Below, in pieces: positions 16,419 to 24,008 of a stretch of DNA of 64,000 bases. A program made the translations under genes and the position numbers. The DNA comes from Yoonia sp. R2331 (GTDB lineage: Bacteria; Pseudomonadota; Alphaproteobacteria; Rhodobacterales; Rhodobacteraceae): assembly GCF_041103235.1 (NCBI RefSeq), contig NZ_JBGCUN010000002.1, positions 372,001 through 436,000 on the forward strand, read 5' to 3'. Every line of letters starts with the position of its first letter. Positions within the stretch are counted from its first letter, which is position 1. The notes under the pieces are model-generated. The model saw only the letters and a list, made by a program, of their open reading frames with translations. It searched no databases and was not told where the DNA came from.

Positions 16419-17135
16419 TTAGCGTCCGGTGGACTGAATAACGTTGCGGATACGTTCGTCTTCTTTGTCGAGGAATGTCTGCCCCAGCTCGTAGGCGCGC
16501 TGCACCTCGATCATGCGGCTGATTTCAAGGATTGGGTTCACATTCGACCCTTCCAGAAAACCCTGTACCATGCGCCCGTCAGGGGCAGGGGCAAAGCCAC
16601 CCGGTGTCTCGAACATGGTGCCGCTTTGGCGGGTCATGTCGCCGGGGTCATTTGGCACCACCAGGCCGATCTGACCAATGGGATCACCGCCCGCGCTGAT
16701 CGTGCCATCTGCGGCAATTCCGATGGGGCCAACCCCTTGCGGGATGAAGACAGGTGCGCCACCAGCGTCCAGCACCGGGTTGCCATCCATCGTTACAAGA
16801 TCGCCGTTGGTATCAGGTGTGAAAGATCCCGCGCGCGTCAGGCGGGGCCCTGCGGCGGTATCGATCAGAAAGTACCCGTCACCTTCGATCGCCAGATCAA
16901 AGCTGCCGCCGGTTTGGGTCAGCGTGCCTTGGGTCAGGTCAGTATGCCGGACCCGAGCTGCCGCCAGCGACAGCGAAGGATGATCGGGACCAAGATCAGC
17001 AACGTATTCCGAGAACAACAGCCCCTCAGCCCGGAATCCGGTGGTCGAGGCGTTCGCCACGTTGTTGGCGATAATCCGTAGTTCGGACATCAACCCGGAT
17101 TGTCGTGTCAAAGTGGCATAGGTCGCATTTTCCAT
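16419..17135 (-). CDS. flgF: FlgF, proximal rod protein
   Basis: FlgF is a proximal rod component. The 238-residue product starts MENATYATLTRQSGLM, has the rod signature IIANNVANASTTGFRAE, and ends with the NVNPILEISRMIEVQRAYELGQTFLDKEDERI helix. The open frame extends about 76 codons upstream through fliQ in another frame, but ATG 17135 gives the conserved N-terminus and sits 3 nt from the fliQ end. It belongs to the flgB-to-fliL2 operon. Confidence 0.96.
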   Translation of the reverse strand: MENATYATLTRQSGLMSELRIIANNVANASTTGFRAEGLLFSEYVADLGPDHPSLSLAAARVRHTDLTQGTLTQTGGSFDLAIEGDGYFLIDTAAGPRLTRAGSFTPDTNGDLVTMDGNPVLDAGGAPVFIPQGVGPIGIAADGTISAGGDPIGQIGLVVPNDPGDMTRQSGTMFETPGGFAPAPDGRMVQGFLEGSNVNPILEISRMIEVQRAYELGQTFLDKEDERIRNVIQSTGR

Positions 17136-17137
17136 GG

Positions 17138-17404
17138 TCAGCCTCCGGCAATCAGGGGGATCAGCGTGGCCTGAAAAAAGCTGACCAGTGTTTCGGTCAT
17201 AAAGGCCATCGTGACCCAGAAGACGGCGATGATCGCGCCGAGTTTTGGAACAAACGTCAGGGTCATTTCTTGAATGGAGGTCAGCGCTTGGAACAGACCC
17301 ACCGTCAGACCGGTCGCCAATGCAACCGTCAGGATCGGCAGTGAGATCAGGAAAGATATCCACAATCCCTGCCGCAGCGTGTCATAGAAAAGCGCCTCTT
17401 CCAT
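17138..17404 (-). CDS. fliQ: FliQ, flagellar export gate protein
   Basis: This 88-residue protein has two membrane helices and the FliQ features TLRQGLWISFLISLPILTVALATGLTVGLFQALTSIQE followed by LTFVPKLGAIIAVFWV. It joins FliP and FliR in the export gate. The start overlaps the fliE stop by 1 nt. Placing fliQ inside a rod-gene operon, away from fliP and fliR, is normal for this group. Confidence 0.95.
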   Translation of the reverse strand: MEEALFYDTLRQGLWISFLISLPILTVALATGLTVGLFQALTSIQEMTLTFVPKLGAIIAVFWVTMAFMTETLVSFFQATLIPLIAGG

Positions 17405-17679
17405 CAGACGGGCATCCGCAGGATTTCCTGATAAGCCTCGACCACTTTATCCCGCACAGTGACTGCCGTTTGCACGGCCAGCTCCGTCTGCGCGAGGGCA
17501 TGCACCAACTGATGTGGGTCCGCCCCTTCGGTCATGGCTTGCATGGCCGTGGTCTCGCTGGCTTGCATCGTCGACAGGAAATCCTGTGCAGCCCCTAGGG
17601 CTGCCGCCCCTGCGTCTGGCTGTGTTGCTGTACGGTTGGCAGCGTAGTTCTGCGCCACAAGTGTGCTGCGAATATCCAT
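17404..17679 (-). CDS. fliE: FliE, MS ring-rod junction protein
   Basis: FliE links the MS ring to the rod and is the first exported substrate. The 91-residue product has the characteristic C-terminal half PHQLVHALAQTELAVQTAVTVRDKVVEAYQEILRMPV. It is downstream of flgC (14-nt gap) and overlaps fliQ by 1 nt. Confidence 0.93.
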   Translation of the reverse strand: MDIRSTLVAQNYAANRTATQPDAGAAALGAAQDFLSTMQASETTAMQAMTEGADPHQLVHALAQTELAVQTAVTVRDKVVEAYQEILRMPV

Positions 17680-17693
17680 TTTTCAGGCCTCTC

Positions 17694-18086
17694 CTATTTC
17701 TTCAGCAAATCGTTCAGGGCAGAGGACATCTGCCGCACCTGATCAAACATCTTCAGGTTCGCCTCATAACTGCGCTGCGCCTCTCGGGCGTCAGCGATCT
17801 CAACCAGAAGGTTGACGTTTGATCCGTCATAATGGCCGCTGTCATCGGCCATCGGGTGTGTTGGGTCGAAAATGCGGTCCAGTGCTGTGGGGTCTAGTCG
17901 CAGGTTCGTGGCCTCGACCGCGCCAGTGCTCGTGGCGCCTTGCATGACCTCTTCAAACGCAATGGTCTTGCGGCGATACCCCGGTGTGTCGGCGTTCGCG
18001 ATATTCTCGGACACGTGGCGCAACCGGTTGGATTGCGCTTTCAGGCCGCTTGTCGCGACACTGATAGCTTCAGAAAAATCGGTCAT
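17694..18086 (-). CDS. flgC: FlgC, proximal rod protein
   Basis: The 130-residue rod protein has the N-terminal motif ATSGLKAQSNRLRHVSENIANADTPGYRRK and the C-terminal SNVNLLVEIADAREAQRSYEANLKMFDQVR block. It is transcribed after flgB with a 9-nt gap. Both D0 helices used for rod packing are complete. Confidence 0.95.
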   Translation of the reverse strand: MTDFSEAISVATSGLKAQSNRLRHVSENIANADTPGYRRKTIAFEEVMQGATSTGAVEATNLRLDPTALDRIFDPTHPMADDSGHYDGSNVNLLVEIADAREAQRSYEANLKMFDQVRQMSSALNDLLKK

Positions 18087-18095
18087 TTGAAATCC

Positions 18096-18476
18096 TTAGC
18101 GGCCAAGTGACGTGCGCAGCACAGTCATCGTGTGGCGATAGATTGTAAGGGCGCGATTATGCTCGCGGGCAATGTTGACGGCGTTCATCATCTCTTCTTC
18201 GATCGAGACGGCATTGCCATTGGGCGAAGGTTCCGCATCGCCGTTACCCGCCATTGGTCGCGCCGGATCAGGATCAAACGACAAATGTCCAGGGCGCGTG
18301 GCGCGCATCGTCGATGCCGCCTCTTTTGCATAGGTCTCTGTGAAGGGGGCGATCTGCCGGGCCTGATACCCTGGCGTGTCTGCGTTGGCGACATTGCGGG
18401 CGGTTGTGGCCTGTCGTGCACCGGCGTGCCGGGCCATGTCATGCGCTGTCTGGAACAGTGCCAGTGATTGATACAT
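18096..18476 (-). CDS. flgB: FlgB, proximal rod protein
   Basis: The 126-residue FlgB is the first gene of the nine-gene minus-strand operon that ends with fliL2. It carries the rod motif TTARNVANADTPGYQARQ near residue 25 and the C-terminal NAVSIEEEMMNAVNIAREHNRALTIYRH block. A GGGAGAAG ribosome-binding site precedes the ATG. The divergent promoter region towards fliI contains a CtrA-like box. Confidence 0.94.
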   Translation of the reverse strand: MYQSLALFQTAHDMARHAGARQATTARNVANADTPGYQARQIAPFTETYAKEAASTMRATRPGHLSFDPDPARPMAGNGDAEPSPNGNAVSIEEEMMNAVNIAREHNRALTIYRHTMTVLRTSLGR

Positions 18477-18524
18477 CGGGGCTTCTCCCTCGTGCTGATG
18501 AAACGAAGCATTAAGGGTGATTCC

Positions 18525-18539
18525 TTAAAAAGGTGTTCA
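18525..18539 (+). promoter_or_regulatory. CtrA-like box TTAA-N7-TTCA between flgB and fliI
   Basis: TTAA AAAGGTG TTCA matches TTAA-N7-TTAA at 7 of 8 positions, 23 nt before the fliI ATG and 49 nt before flgB. A 6-bp inverted repeat TTAAGG-N6-CCTTAA (18511-18528) overlaps it, giving a dyad that could serve both directions. Confidence 0.45.
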
Positions 18540-18561
18540 ATTGCGAAAGGGATTCTTTGCC

Positions 18562-19899
18562 ATGACCGCAACTTTGATCGACCGGATGACCTCTGCCCTT
18601 GATGACCTCAAGGCCGTTCACCCCGTGGGCCGGGTTCTTGCCGTCACCGGCGCCGCCGTTGAAATTGGCGGGCTGATGCATGTTGTCCGACTGGGGGATC
18701 GTGTGGCGATACATGCCCAGGGTCAGCGTGTGCGCGCAGACGTGGTGCGTCTCGATGCCGGTGTGGCCCATGCGTTGGTCGATGGGCATTGCGACGGCAT
18801 CGCGTTGAATGACGTGGTTCAATACACGCCAAAACCGCGGTTTGCCCCCGATGACAGTTGGGTTGGGCGCGTGATTGACCCAGACGGTCGGCCATTGGAT
18901 GGGCGGGCGTTGCTGCCCGGTTTAGGGCAGGCCAATCTGCAAAACCCGCCGCCACCGGCACACCGTCGCCGGGCGTTGGGCGAACGGTTGGAAACGGGGC
19001 TGGCGGTCATGAACACACTTCTGCCATTGGCGCGCGGCCAGCGGATCGGCCTTTTTGCCGGTTCAGGTGTCGGGAAGTCGTCACTGCTTGCTGACTTGGC
19101 GCGTGGTGTTGATGCAGATGTGATCGTGATTGCACTTGTTGGTGAACGCGGGCGCGAGGTGCGACAATTCACTGAAAACGTCCTTGGCCCCGAAGGTATG
19201 AAGCGCACCGTCGTCGTTGCCGCCACCTCGGATCGCGCGCCGCAGGTCCGGCGCCGCTGTGCGTGGGCCGCCACGGCAACGGCAGAGTTTTTTCGCGACC
19301 AAGGCAAACAGGTACTTTTGCTTGTTGATTCCGTCACCCGATATTGTGAGGCGCACCGCGAAGTCGCTGTTGTGGGTGGAGAGCAGGCAAACCTCCGTGG
19401 TTTTCCACCCTCAACCGCCGGTGCCATCGCGTCCTTGTGTGAACGGGCCGGACCGGGTGAAGACGGGCAGGGTGATATCACTGCGGTCTACACTGTCCTT
19501 GTTGCAGGTTCTGACATGGAAGAACCAGTGGCCGACATGTTGCGCGGTGTCTTAGACGGGCACATCGTATTGGATCGGACAATTGCCGAAAGGGGTCGCT
19601 TTCCTGCCATTGACGTGTTGCGGTCCGTTTCACGGTCCTTGCCAGATGTCGCAGACCGGGTTGAAAATGCACTTATTGCTGACGCCAGAGCGCTCTTGGC
19701 GACCTACGACAAGGCTGCACTAATGGTACAGGCGGGCCTCTACGAGTCTGGATCAGACGAAAGGATCGACGCGTCGATTGCCTGCCATGAACCGCTGGAG
19801 CTCTTCTTGACAGTCAAAGACAAACGAGATGCCCGCGCCCACTTTGCCGCATTGAAAAAGGCGATAGCGCAGGGCGCGCCCGCGCAAAACTCCGGATAA
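18562..19899 (+). CDS. fliI: FliI, flagellar export ATPase
   Basis: FliI is the hexameric F1-beta-like ATPase that readies export substrates. The product (about 445 aa) has the Walker A sequence FAGSGVGKSSLLADLA, the Walker B strand QVLLLVDSVTRY, and the catalytic GERGREVRQF segment. ATG 18562 is chosen over an in-frame TTG 21 nt upstream; GAAAGGGA lies upstream of both. It is monocistronic in the window, divergent from flgB. Confidence 0.96.
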   Translation: MTATLIDRMTSALDDLKAVHPVGRVLAVTGAAVEIGGLMHVVRLGDRVAIHAQGQRVRADVVRLDAGVAHALVDGHCDGIALNDVVQYTPKPRFAPDDSWVGRVIDPDGRPLDGRALLPGLGQANLQNPPPPAHRRRALGERLETGLAVMNTLLPLARGQRIGLFAGSGVGKSSLLADLARGVDADVIVIALVGERGREVRQFTENVLGPEGMKRTVVVAATSDRAPQVRRRCAWAATATAEFFRDQGKQVLLLVDSVTRYCEAHREVAVVGGEQANLRGFPPSTAGAIASLCERAGPGEDGQGDITAVYTVLVAGSDMEEPVADMLRGVLDGHIVLDRTIAERGRFPAIDVLRSVSRSLPDVADRVENALIADARALLATYDKAALMVQAGLYESGSDERIDASIACHEPLELFLTVKDKRDARAHFAALKKAIAQGAPAQNSG

Positions 19900-19951
19900 G
19901 TCGCAAGAGAGAGGGCGATTTAGGGTCGGAGTCGCGTCGTGAGAATAGTCA

Positions 19952-19964
19952 GGCGCATCGCGCC
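19952..19964 (+). terminator. Small hairpin after fliI
   Basis: GGCGC-ATC-GCGCC lies 53 nt after the fliI stop in a 169-nt convergent gap. There is no T run, so termination is uncertain. Confidence 0.25.
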
Positions 19965-20068
19965 AGGTCTAAGAAAGACACTGCCGCGCAACGTCTCGAA
20001 AGACAGATGACTTCTGCCCGCTCTTTCGGCCCCGTACCAATCAGGTTCAGCGCGGTTGATCGAAGCGC

Positions 20069-20884
20069 CTAAATCAGTTGCGATCTCGGCACGGCCGCCG
20101 ATTGCAACAAGGTCAAGGCGATGCTGCCACCATTCGCGGCGCTGATCTGGGCGGCTTCCGATCGAATCAGAAACAACCGGATCAGATCTTCTTGCCTGTC
20201 AGGATCAAGAAAATCCGCAGCCTGATCGGTTCCAAACACGGACTTCGCTCTGTCCCGAAACGTTTCCAACTGTTGGTCGATATCAATTGTTCCAAAACTT
20301 GCGGGTAGCCCGAGGGCCTTTTCAAAAACGGTACGCAAAGGGCCGTCACCCATGATGGAAAACCAACGGCCTGTTTCGGTCTGGTTGTCGGCGACAATAT
20401 CCGAAATCTTGTCCGCGGTATTCAAGGCCAGCCGCATGTCAGGATCGCTGTTGCCTACGGCACGCGCGAACTGTTGTTTCTCGTAGCGGGATACAATCTC
20501 GTCGCCAAAGAACGTTAACCCTGTTCGGGGGATATCACCCTGACCCAAACCAAAAGCTGAGGCAAACGCAAAGTAACGCTTGTCTGACAGCCGGTTGGCG
20601 AGGCCGTCTTCATTGGCGATGCCGTCCGACAGGACCTTAGAAACGAAAAAGCGATTGTTGATGTCTTCGTCCAGACCAAACGCGCCAAGTGCGACCGAGA
20701 GTAATCTGCGGTTATTCACCAGCTCTTCGGCAGTATTGATTTTCGCAATATTCTCTCGGAAATAGGTTGTATCACGAATGACCGGTTGGCTCTGATTGAA
20801 CGTGTCTTGTTGCGCCTCAATCGTGCGCTGCAGGAACCGCCATCCGACATAGCCGGACAGAGGGACAACCGGTTGAAAGGTCAT
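20069..20884 (-). CDS. DUF1217 flagellar-cluster protein
   Basis: This 271-residue protein belongs to the DUF1217 family, which is restricted to alphaproteobacterial flagellar clusters. Visible hallmarks are the N-terminal PVVPLSGYVGWRFL, the ENIAKINTAEELVNNRRLLSVALGAFGLDEDINN stretch, and a predominantly helical fold without signal or membrane segments. It overlaps flbT by 4 nt in the unit flaF-flbT-DUF1217. The function is not established; a role in hook/filament export or assembly is guessed from context. Confidence 0.85.
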   Translation of the reverse strand: MTFQPVVPLSGYVGWRFLQRTIEAQQDTFNQSQPVIRDTTYFRENIAKINTAEELVNNRRLLSVALGAFGLDEDINNRFFVSKVLSDGIANEDGLANRLSDKRYFAFASAFGLGQGDIPRTGLTFFGDEIVSRYEKQQFARAVGNSDPDMRLALNTADKISDIVADNQTETGRWFSIMGDGPLRTVFEKALGLPASFGTIDIDQQLETFRDRAKSVFGTDQAADFLDPDRQEDLIRLFLIRSEAAQISAANGGSIALTLLQSAAVPRSQLI

Positions 20885-21285
20885 TGTGGCTGCGCCGCGA
20901 TTAAGCGGTCCTCTTGCGGCAACAGGGCACGCAGCGCCTTCAGTGTCCGATAGAAGTCACCGGACCGAACAGCGCGCGTCGCGGCCGATAAACGGTCGTG
21001 GCTATCCTCGTCCATCAAGGCCTGGCTCAATTGATTGATGCCAGTGATCATCTGCGGTGTTGCGTCTTCCGGGCTAACGTCGCCGGACAACACCAATTGC
21101 GCAATGTAGCAAACCCGCCGCACGGGTGTATTCGCCTCGCCTGGATGGATTGCATCTCGCAAACGCAAGATGTTGGCATTGGGTGTAATGATGGACAGCT
21201 TGCTGCGTCGGTCACCGTTTTCGATCACGGCGCCATTGACCAAAACCCTTTCTCTGGGGTTCAGCTTTAGAACCAGCCCGCTCAT
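20881..21285 (-). CDS. flbT: FlbT, flagellin translation regulator
   Basis: In Caulobacter, FlbT binds the 5' leader of flagellin mRNA and represses its translation until the hook is complete. The 134-residue product begins SGLVLKLNPRERVLVNGAVIENGDRRSKLSI, the family's typical N-terminal beta region, and has the helical C-terminal half. It overlaps flaF upstream and the DUF1217 gene downstream by 4 nt. Its likely target, the flagellin gene at 21743-23065, is adjacent. Confidence 0.93.
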   Translation of the reverse strand: MSGLVLKLNPRERVLVNGAVIENGDRRSKLSIITPNANILRLRDAIHPGEANTPVRRVCYIAQLVLSGDVSPEDATPQMITGINQLSQALMDEDSHDRLSAATRAVRSGDFYRTLKALRALLPQEDRLIAAQPQ

Positions 21286-21647
21286 GTGGTTGCACCCGAG
21301 GCACGCAAGCCGCGAATGACGGCGCGGTTGATATCGACCAAAGCGGACAAATCAGCCTCACCACGAAGAAATTTCTGGCTGTGCAGGTCGGTGAACTCAG
21401 CAAGATAGAATATATTGGCGCGTAAATCTGTGGGCAACGCGTTGTCGGCGTCTGCGACGTCAACGGCGAGAGCGGTCCACATTTGGCGGTTGTCGTGGAC
21501 TGCGGATACGATGTGCGCATAAGGCGCGTCGGTCTGGGAAAGGCGGCTTGTAATTTCGGAAATTAGTTGGGCTTCGATAGACCGAGGGGTACGAATGGAA
21601 GCGGTTGAAGGGGCATAGGCCTGTCGGGCGAGTTCGATAGCGTTCAC
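21282..21647 (-). CDS. flaF: FlaF, flagellin export/translation activator
   Basis: FlaF is the partner of FlbT and, in Caulobacter, a flagellin secretion chaperone. The 121-residue product starts NAIELARQAYAPS and ends with the family-typical LVDINRAVIRGLRASG. It begins at GTG 21647 with a GGAAGGA ribosome-binding site. It is separated by 95 nt from the flagellin stop and is probably transcribed with or just after it. Confidence 0.92.
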   Translation of the reverse strand: MNAIELARQAYAPSTASIRTPRSIEAQLISEITSRLSQTDAPYAHIVSAVHDNRQMWTALAVDVADADNALPTDLRANIFYLAEFTDLHSQKFLRGEADLSALVDINRAVIRGLRASGATT

Positions 21648-21707
21648 GGCGGATCCTTCCGGGGCGATGTGAAACTAAACGCGATTTTATCGCGCAATTG
21701 CGAGTGA

Positions 21708-21734
21708 GCCGGAGGCGCCAAGAGCGCCTCCGGC
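21708..21734 (-). terminator. Strong hairpin after the flagellin gene
   Basis: A perfect 11-bp GC-rich stem (GCCGGAGGCGC / GCGCCTCCGGC, 5-nt loop) starts 8 nt after the flagellin stop. It has no T run on the minus transcript. It probably terminates or, more likely, stabilises the abundant flagellin mRNA. Confidence 0.55.
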
Positions 21735-21742
21735 AAATGCCC

Positions 21743-23065
21743 TTAGCGGAAGAGCGACAGGATGGTCTGTGGAGCCTGGTTCGCAATCGACAGCGACTGG
21801 ACACCAAGCTGCTGCTGGACCTGCAAGGCTTGGAGACGTGCAGACGCCTCTTCCATGTTGGCGTCGACCAATGTGCCAATGCCTGACTTCAATGCATCGG
21901 TCAGATTTGATACAAATTCGGACTGCGTTTCGATCCGACCCTGTGCAGAACCAAAGCTGGCTGCGGAGTCAATCGACGTTGCAATCAGGCTTTCGATGGC
22001 GGTCAGAGCCGCAGCTGCGCCGTCATCGGTTGTTGCATCAAGTTCGGACAGCAGCTGAAGGCCACCGCTGACCGAACCGCCAGCATCCAGGTCGATGTTG
22101 GCCGCAGCGGAAGCGGCAAGGGCTGTCGTCGTGTTATTCACAACGCTCACGACGTTCCCACTGACTGTCACGGTGAAGTCATCTGACAGACCCTGTTCCG
22201 CCAGACGGAAGTTCATGATGTCTGCCAGTCCGGATGCGATGTCAGATGTCGTGTCGCCGTCTTTGGCAACATACAACGCCTCACCTTTTGTCGCATCAAC
22301 GCCGGCCGCTGTTGCAAAAGGTGTGCCAGAGACGGCTGCATCAAAGATCTGCATGTTGAAGCCGTAGCTGTCGCCAGCCATTACGGTTTTGGTCCGGCCG
22401 GCAGTCGTCGATTCACCGTTAATGGTGTATGTCGCGGTGCCTGCGCCGCTTGCCCCAGCGGTGCCTGCTGCGGTCATAGCGGCTGCGGCAAGTGCGAGTG
22501 TACCTTTGGTGCCTGCGGTCGTTCCAAGATCTTGTTTCGCAACGGAGATGTCGCTGGACGCCACGCCTGTTGCGGAACGGTCAAGAGACGACAGAACCTT
22601 GGTGATACCGGAATCGTCCACATTGCCAGCGGCGGTATATGCAGACGTTGTTTCCGCATTCGACAAGAGGTTCAGCCCGTTGAATTGAGCGGCACCGACG
22701 ACAGAGGTGATTTGATCGCGCAATGCTTCGATATCAGTCTGAAGCTTTTCGCGGTCTACGTTCGATTCCTGCGCTGCGACGATCCGGTCTTTCATCTGCA
22801 CAAGCAGATCAGACACGGTTTCAGAGGCCTGACGAGCAACCGAAACGGTCGATTCGCCCAAAGACAGGCTGGACGAGATGGCCTTGAACCCCTGTACATC
22901 CGATTCCATCACTTTCGAGATGGCCCAGATTGCGGAGTTGTCCTTGGCGCTGCCAACCGCTTTACCGGTCGAGATTTGGGATTGCGTCGTTGCGAGGTCC
23001 TTGTTGATGGACTTCAGTGTCTGCAGCGCGACCATTGCGCCGTTGTTTGTCAGAATGCTTGACAT
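21743..23065 (-). CDS. fliC: Flagellin
   Basis: The filament subunit is 440 residues long. The conserved N-terminal D0/D1 region (residues 1-140, SSILTNNGAMVALQTLKSIN, later AAQFNGLNLL) and C-terminal D1/D0 region (about 360-440, ASFGSAQGRIETQSEF, ending IANQAPQTILSLFR) are intact. Between them is a variable Ala/Gly/Thr-rich D2/D3 insert with little charge. The ATG has a GAAAGGAAAG ribosome-binding site. The gene stands alone, with palindromic leader sequences and a CtrA-like box upstream. The locus name in other Roseobacters is often flaA. Confidence 0.96.
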   Translation of the reverse strand: MSSILTNNGAMVALQTLKSINKDLATTQSQISTGKAVGSAKDNSAIWAISKVMESDVQGFKAISSSLSLGESTVSVARQASETVSDLLVQMKDRIVAAQESNVDREKLQTDIEALRDQITSVVGAAQFNGLNLLSNAETTSAYTAAGNVDDSGITKVLSSLDRSATGVASSDISVAKQDLGTTAGTKGTLALAAAAMTAAGTAGASGAGTATYTINGESTTAGRTKTVMAGDSYGFNMQIFDAAVSGTPFATAAGVDATKGEALYVAKDGDTTSDIASGLADIMNFRLAEQGLSDDFTVTVSGNVVSVVNNTTTALAASAAANIDLDAGGSVSGGLQLLSELDATTDDGAAAALTAIESLIATSIDSAASFGSAQGRIETQSEFVSNLTDALKSGIGTLVDANMEEASARLQALQVQQQLGVQSLSIANQAPQTILSLFR

Positions 23066-23085
23066 GGTTCACTTTCCTTTCGCGC

Positions 23086-23145
23086 GTCGCTTTGCGACCG
23101 CTTGATGGGGCGGCTCCCGCATATGCGGAATTGCCATGACGTCAT
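23086..23145 (-). promoter_or_regulatory. Flagellin leader with three palindromes
   Basis: Within 80 nt of the flagellin ATG lie a stem GTCGC-AAA-GCGAC (23086-23098), a 12-bp perfect palindrome CCGCATATGCGG (23117-23128) and a 10-bp palindrome ATGACGTCAT (23136-23145). Such structure may be the binding ground of FlbT on the mRNA or of a regulator on DNA. Confidence 0.4.
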
Positions 23146-23218
23146 TCTGACGCTTTTGCCGGTGGCTTTGCCCGGCAGGTCTACCGTTTTGGTGGCCTGA
23201 TCTTTGGGCGATGCCCTC

Positions 23219-23233
23219 TCAACAAGAGGTTAA
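23219..23233 (-). promoter_or_regulatory. CtrA-like box TTAA-N7-TTGA upstream of flagellin
   Basis: Read on the minus strand this is TTAA CCTCTTG TTGA, 154 nt before the flagellin start. It shares TTAACCT with the boxes at the fliF/fliL and motA promoters. Confidence 0.45.
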
Positions 23234-23283
23234 CGCGCCTACCGATTATCTGCTCAATTTGATCCATTGTTTGGCCTGCCGAT

Positions 23284-23625
23284 TTACACCTTGTGCTCTA
23301 GCCCACCGCTCTTACGGGATACGGTTTCTTTGTCGCCATGGGCGTTATAGATATTCAATCCCGAGCGGACCGCTCGCAATTCTGCCAACCGTTCCTGCGC
23401 AGAACGCAAACCACTGAGCGCAGCCTGCAATAGCTTGGCATTTTCACTGGCGGCGAGGCGTAATCGTTTAGCGTCTTGCGCGCTCAGCCGCAGTGCTGTC
23501 AGGTCTTGCATCAACGCGGTCTTACGGTCCGCCAATCCGGCCACCTGTTCCAACTGACCGGCCCGCAACGCTGCACGCTCTTCGTCAAGCAGCTTCAGGG
23601 CGCTTTGAAACCGCACTTTATCCAT
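23284..23625 (-). CDS. FlgN-like small helical flagellar protein
   Basis: The product (about 113 aa) is all-helical: ALKLLDEERAALRAGQLEQVAGLADRKTALMQDL, then a second long helix LRLAASENAKLLQAALSGLRSAQERLAELRA. This is the architecture of FlgN, the export chaperone of FlgK and FlgL, with its DRK/ERK-type loop. It follows the FlgJ-like gene with an 8-nt overlap at ATG 23625; a GTG 6 nt upstream also fits. Identification rests on fold-like pattern and context. Confidence 0.65.
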   Translation of the reverse strand: MDKVRFQSALKLLDEERAALRAGQLEQVAGLADRKTALMQDLTALRLSAQDAKRLRLAASENAKLLQAALSGLRSAQERLAELRAVRSGLNIYNAHGDKETVSRKSGGLEHKV

Positions 23626-23908
23626 TGGCACGTGCTTTCATTGCGTTGAAGAGCGATTCGGCCAGTCCGATTCCGCCTGCGGCGACCATTTCTTCTGCTT
23701 GGGCTTCGCGCAGGAATGAAGAGAATTGCTCTTCTCCGATTCCGCCTCCAAATGCGCCTGATTGCGCGTCCAGCCCGGCAGACTTCAACATCTCGGCCAG
23801 AAACGTGGCTTCCAATTTTTGCGCCGCGGCGCGCAGCTGTTCGTCATGAACAGACACACCAACGATGGGCGGCGGAACTGCCGCTGGGAGAACAGGAATC
23901 GGCGTCAT
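23618..23908 (-). CDS. flgJ: Rod-binding protein (FlgJ N-terminal domain type)
   Basis: The 96-residue product contains only the rod-capping half of FlgJ: LRAAAQKLEATFLAEMLKSAG, then EEQFSSFLREAQAEEMVAAGGIGLAESLFNAM. It lacks the muramidase domain found in enteric FlgJ, as is usual in alphaproteobacteria. It is divergent from fliK and co-directional with the FlgN-like gene. Confidence 0.88.
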   Translation of the reverse strand: MTPIPVLPAAVPPPIVGVSVHDEQLRAAAQKLEATFLAEMLKSAGLDAQSGAFGGGIGEEQFSSFLREAQAEEMVAAGGIGLAESLFNAMKARANG

Positions 23909-23946
23909 ATCGGGACCTCAGTTTTTTTCCCTTTTGACCGATACCG

Positions 23947-23961
23947 GTAAACATTCCGTAA
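23947..23961 (+). promoter_or_regulatory. Weak CtrA-like box between flgJ-like and fliK
   Basis: GTAA ACATTCC GTAA keeps the N7 spacing and matches TTAA-N7-TTAA at 6 of 8 positions in the divergent intergenic region. It is supported mainly by the better boxes elsewhere in the cluster. Confidence 0.25.
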
Positions 23962-24008
23962 GCCTAATGCGTCAATTCTGCAGCAACGCAACGAAACAGG
24001 AGTGGTTG

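Noticed and set aside
23117-23177. Sigma-54 or sigma-28 promoter for flagellin
   Set aside because: A TGGCA-like stretch exists but the GG-GC spacing is wrong for sigma-54, and no convincing TAAA-N15-GCCGATAA was found.
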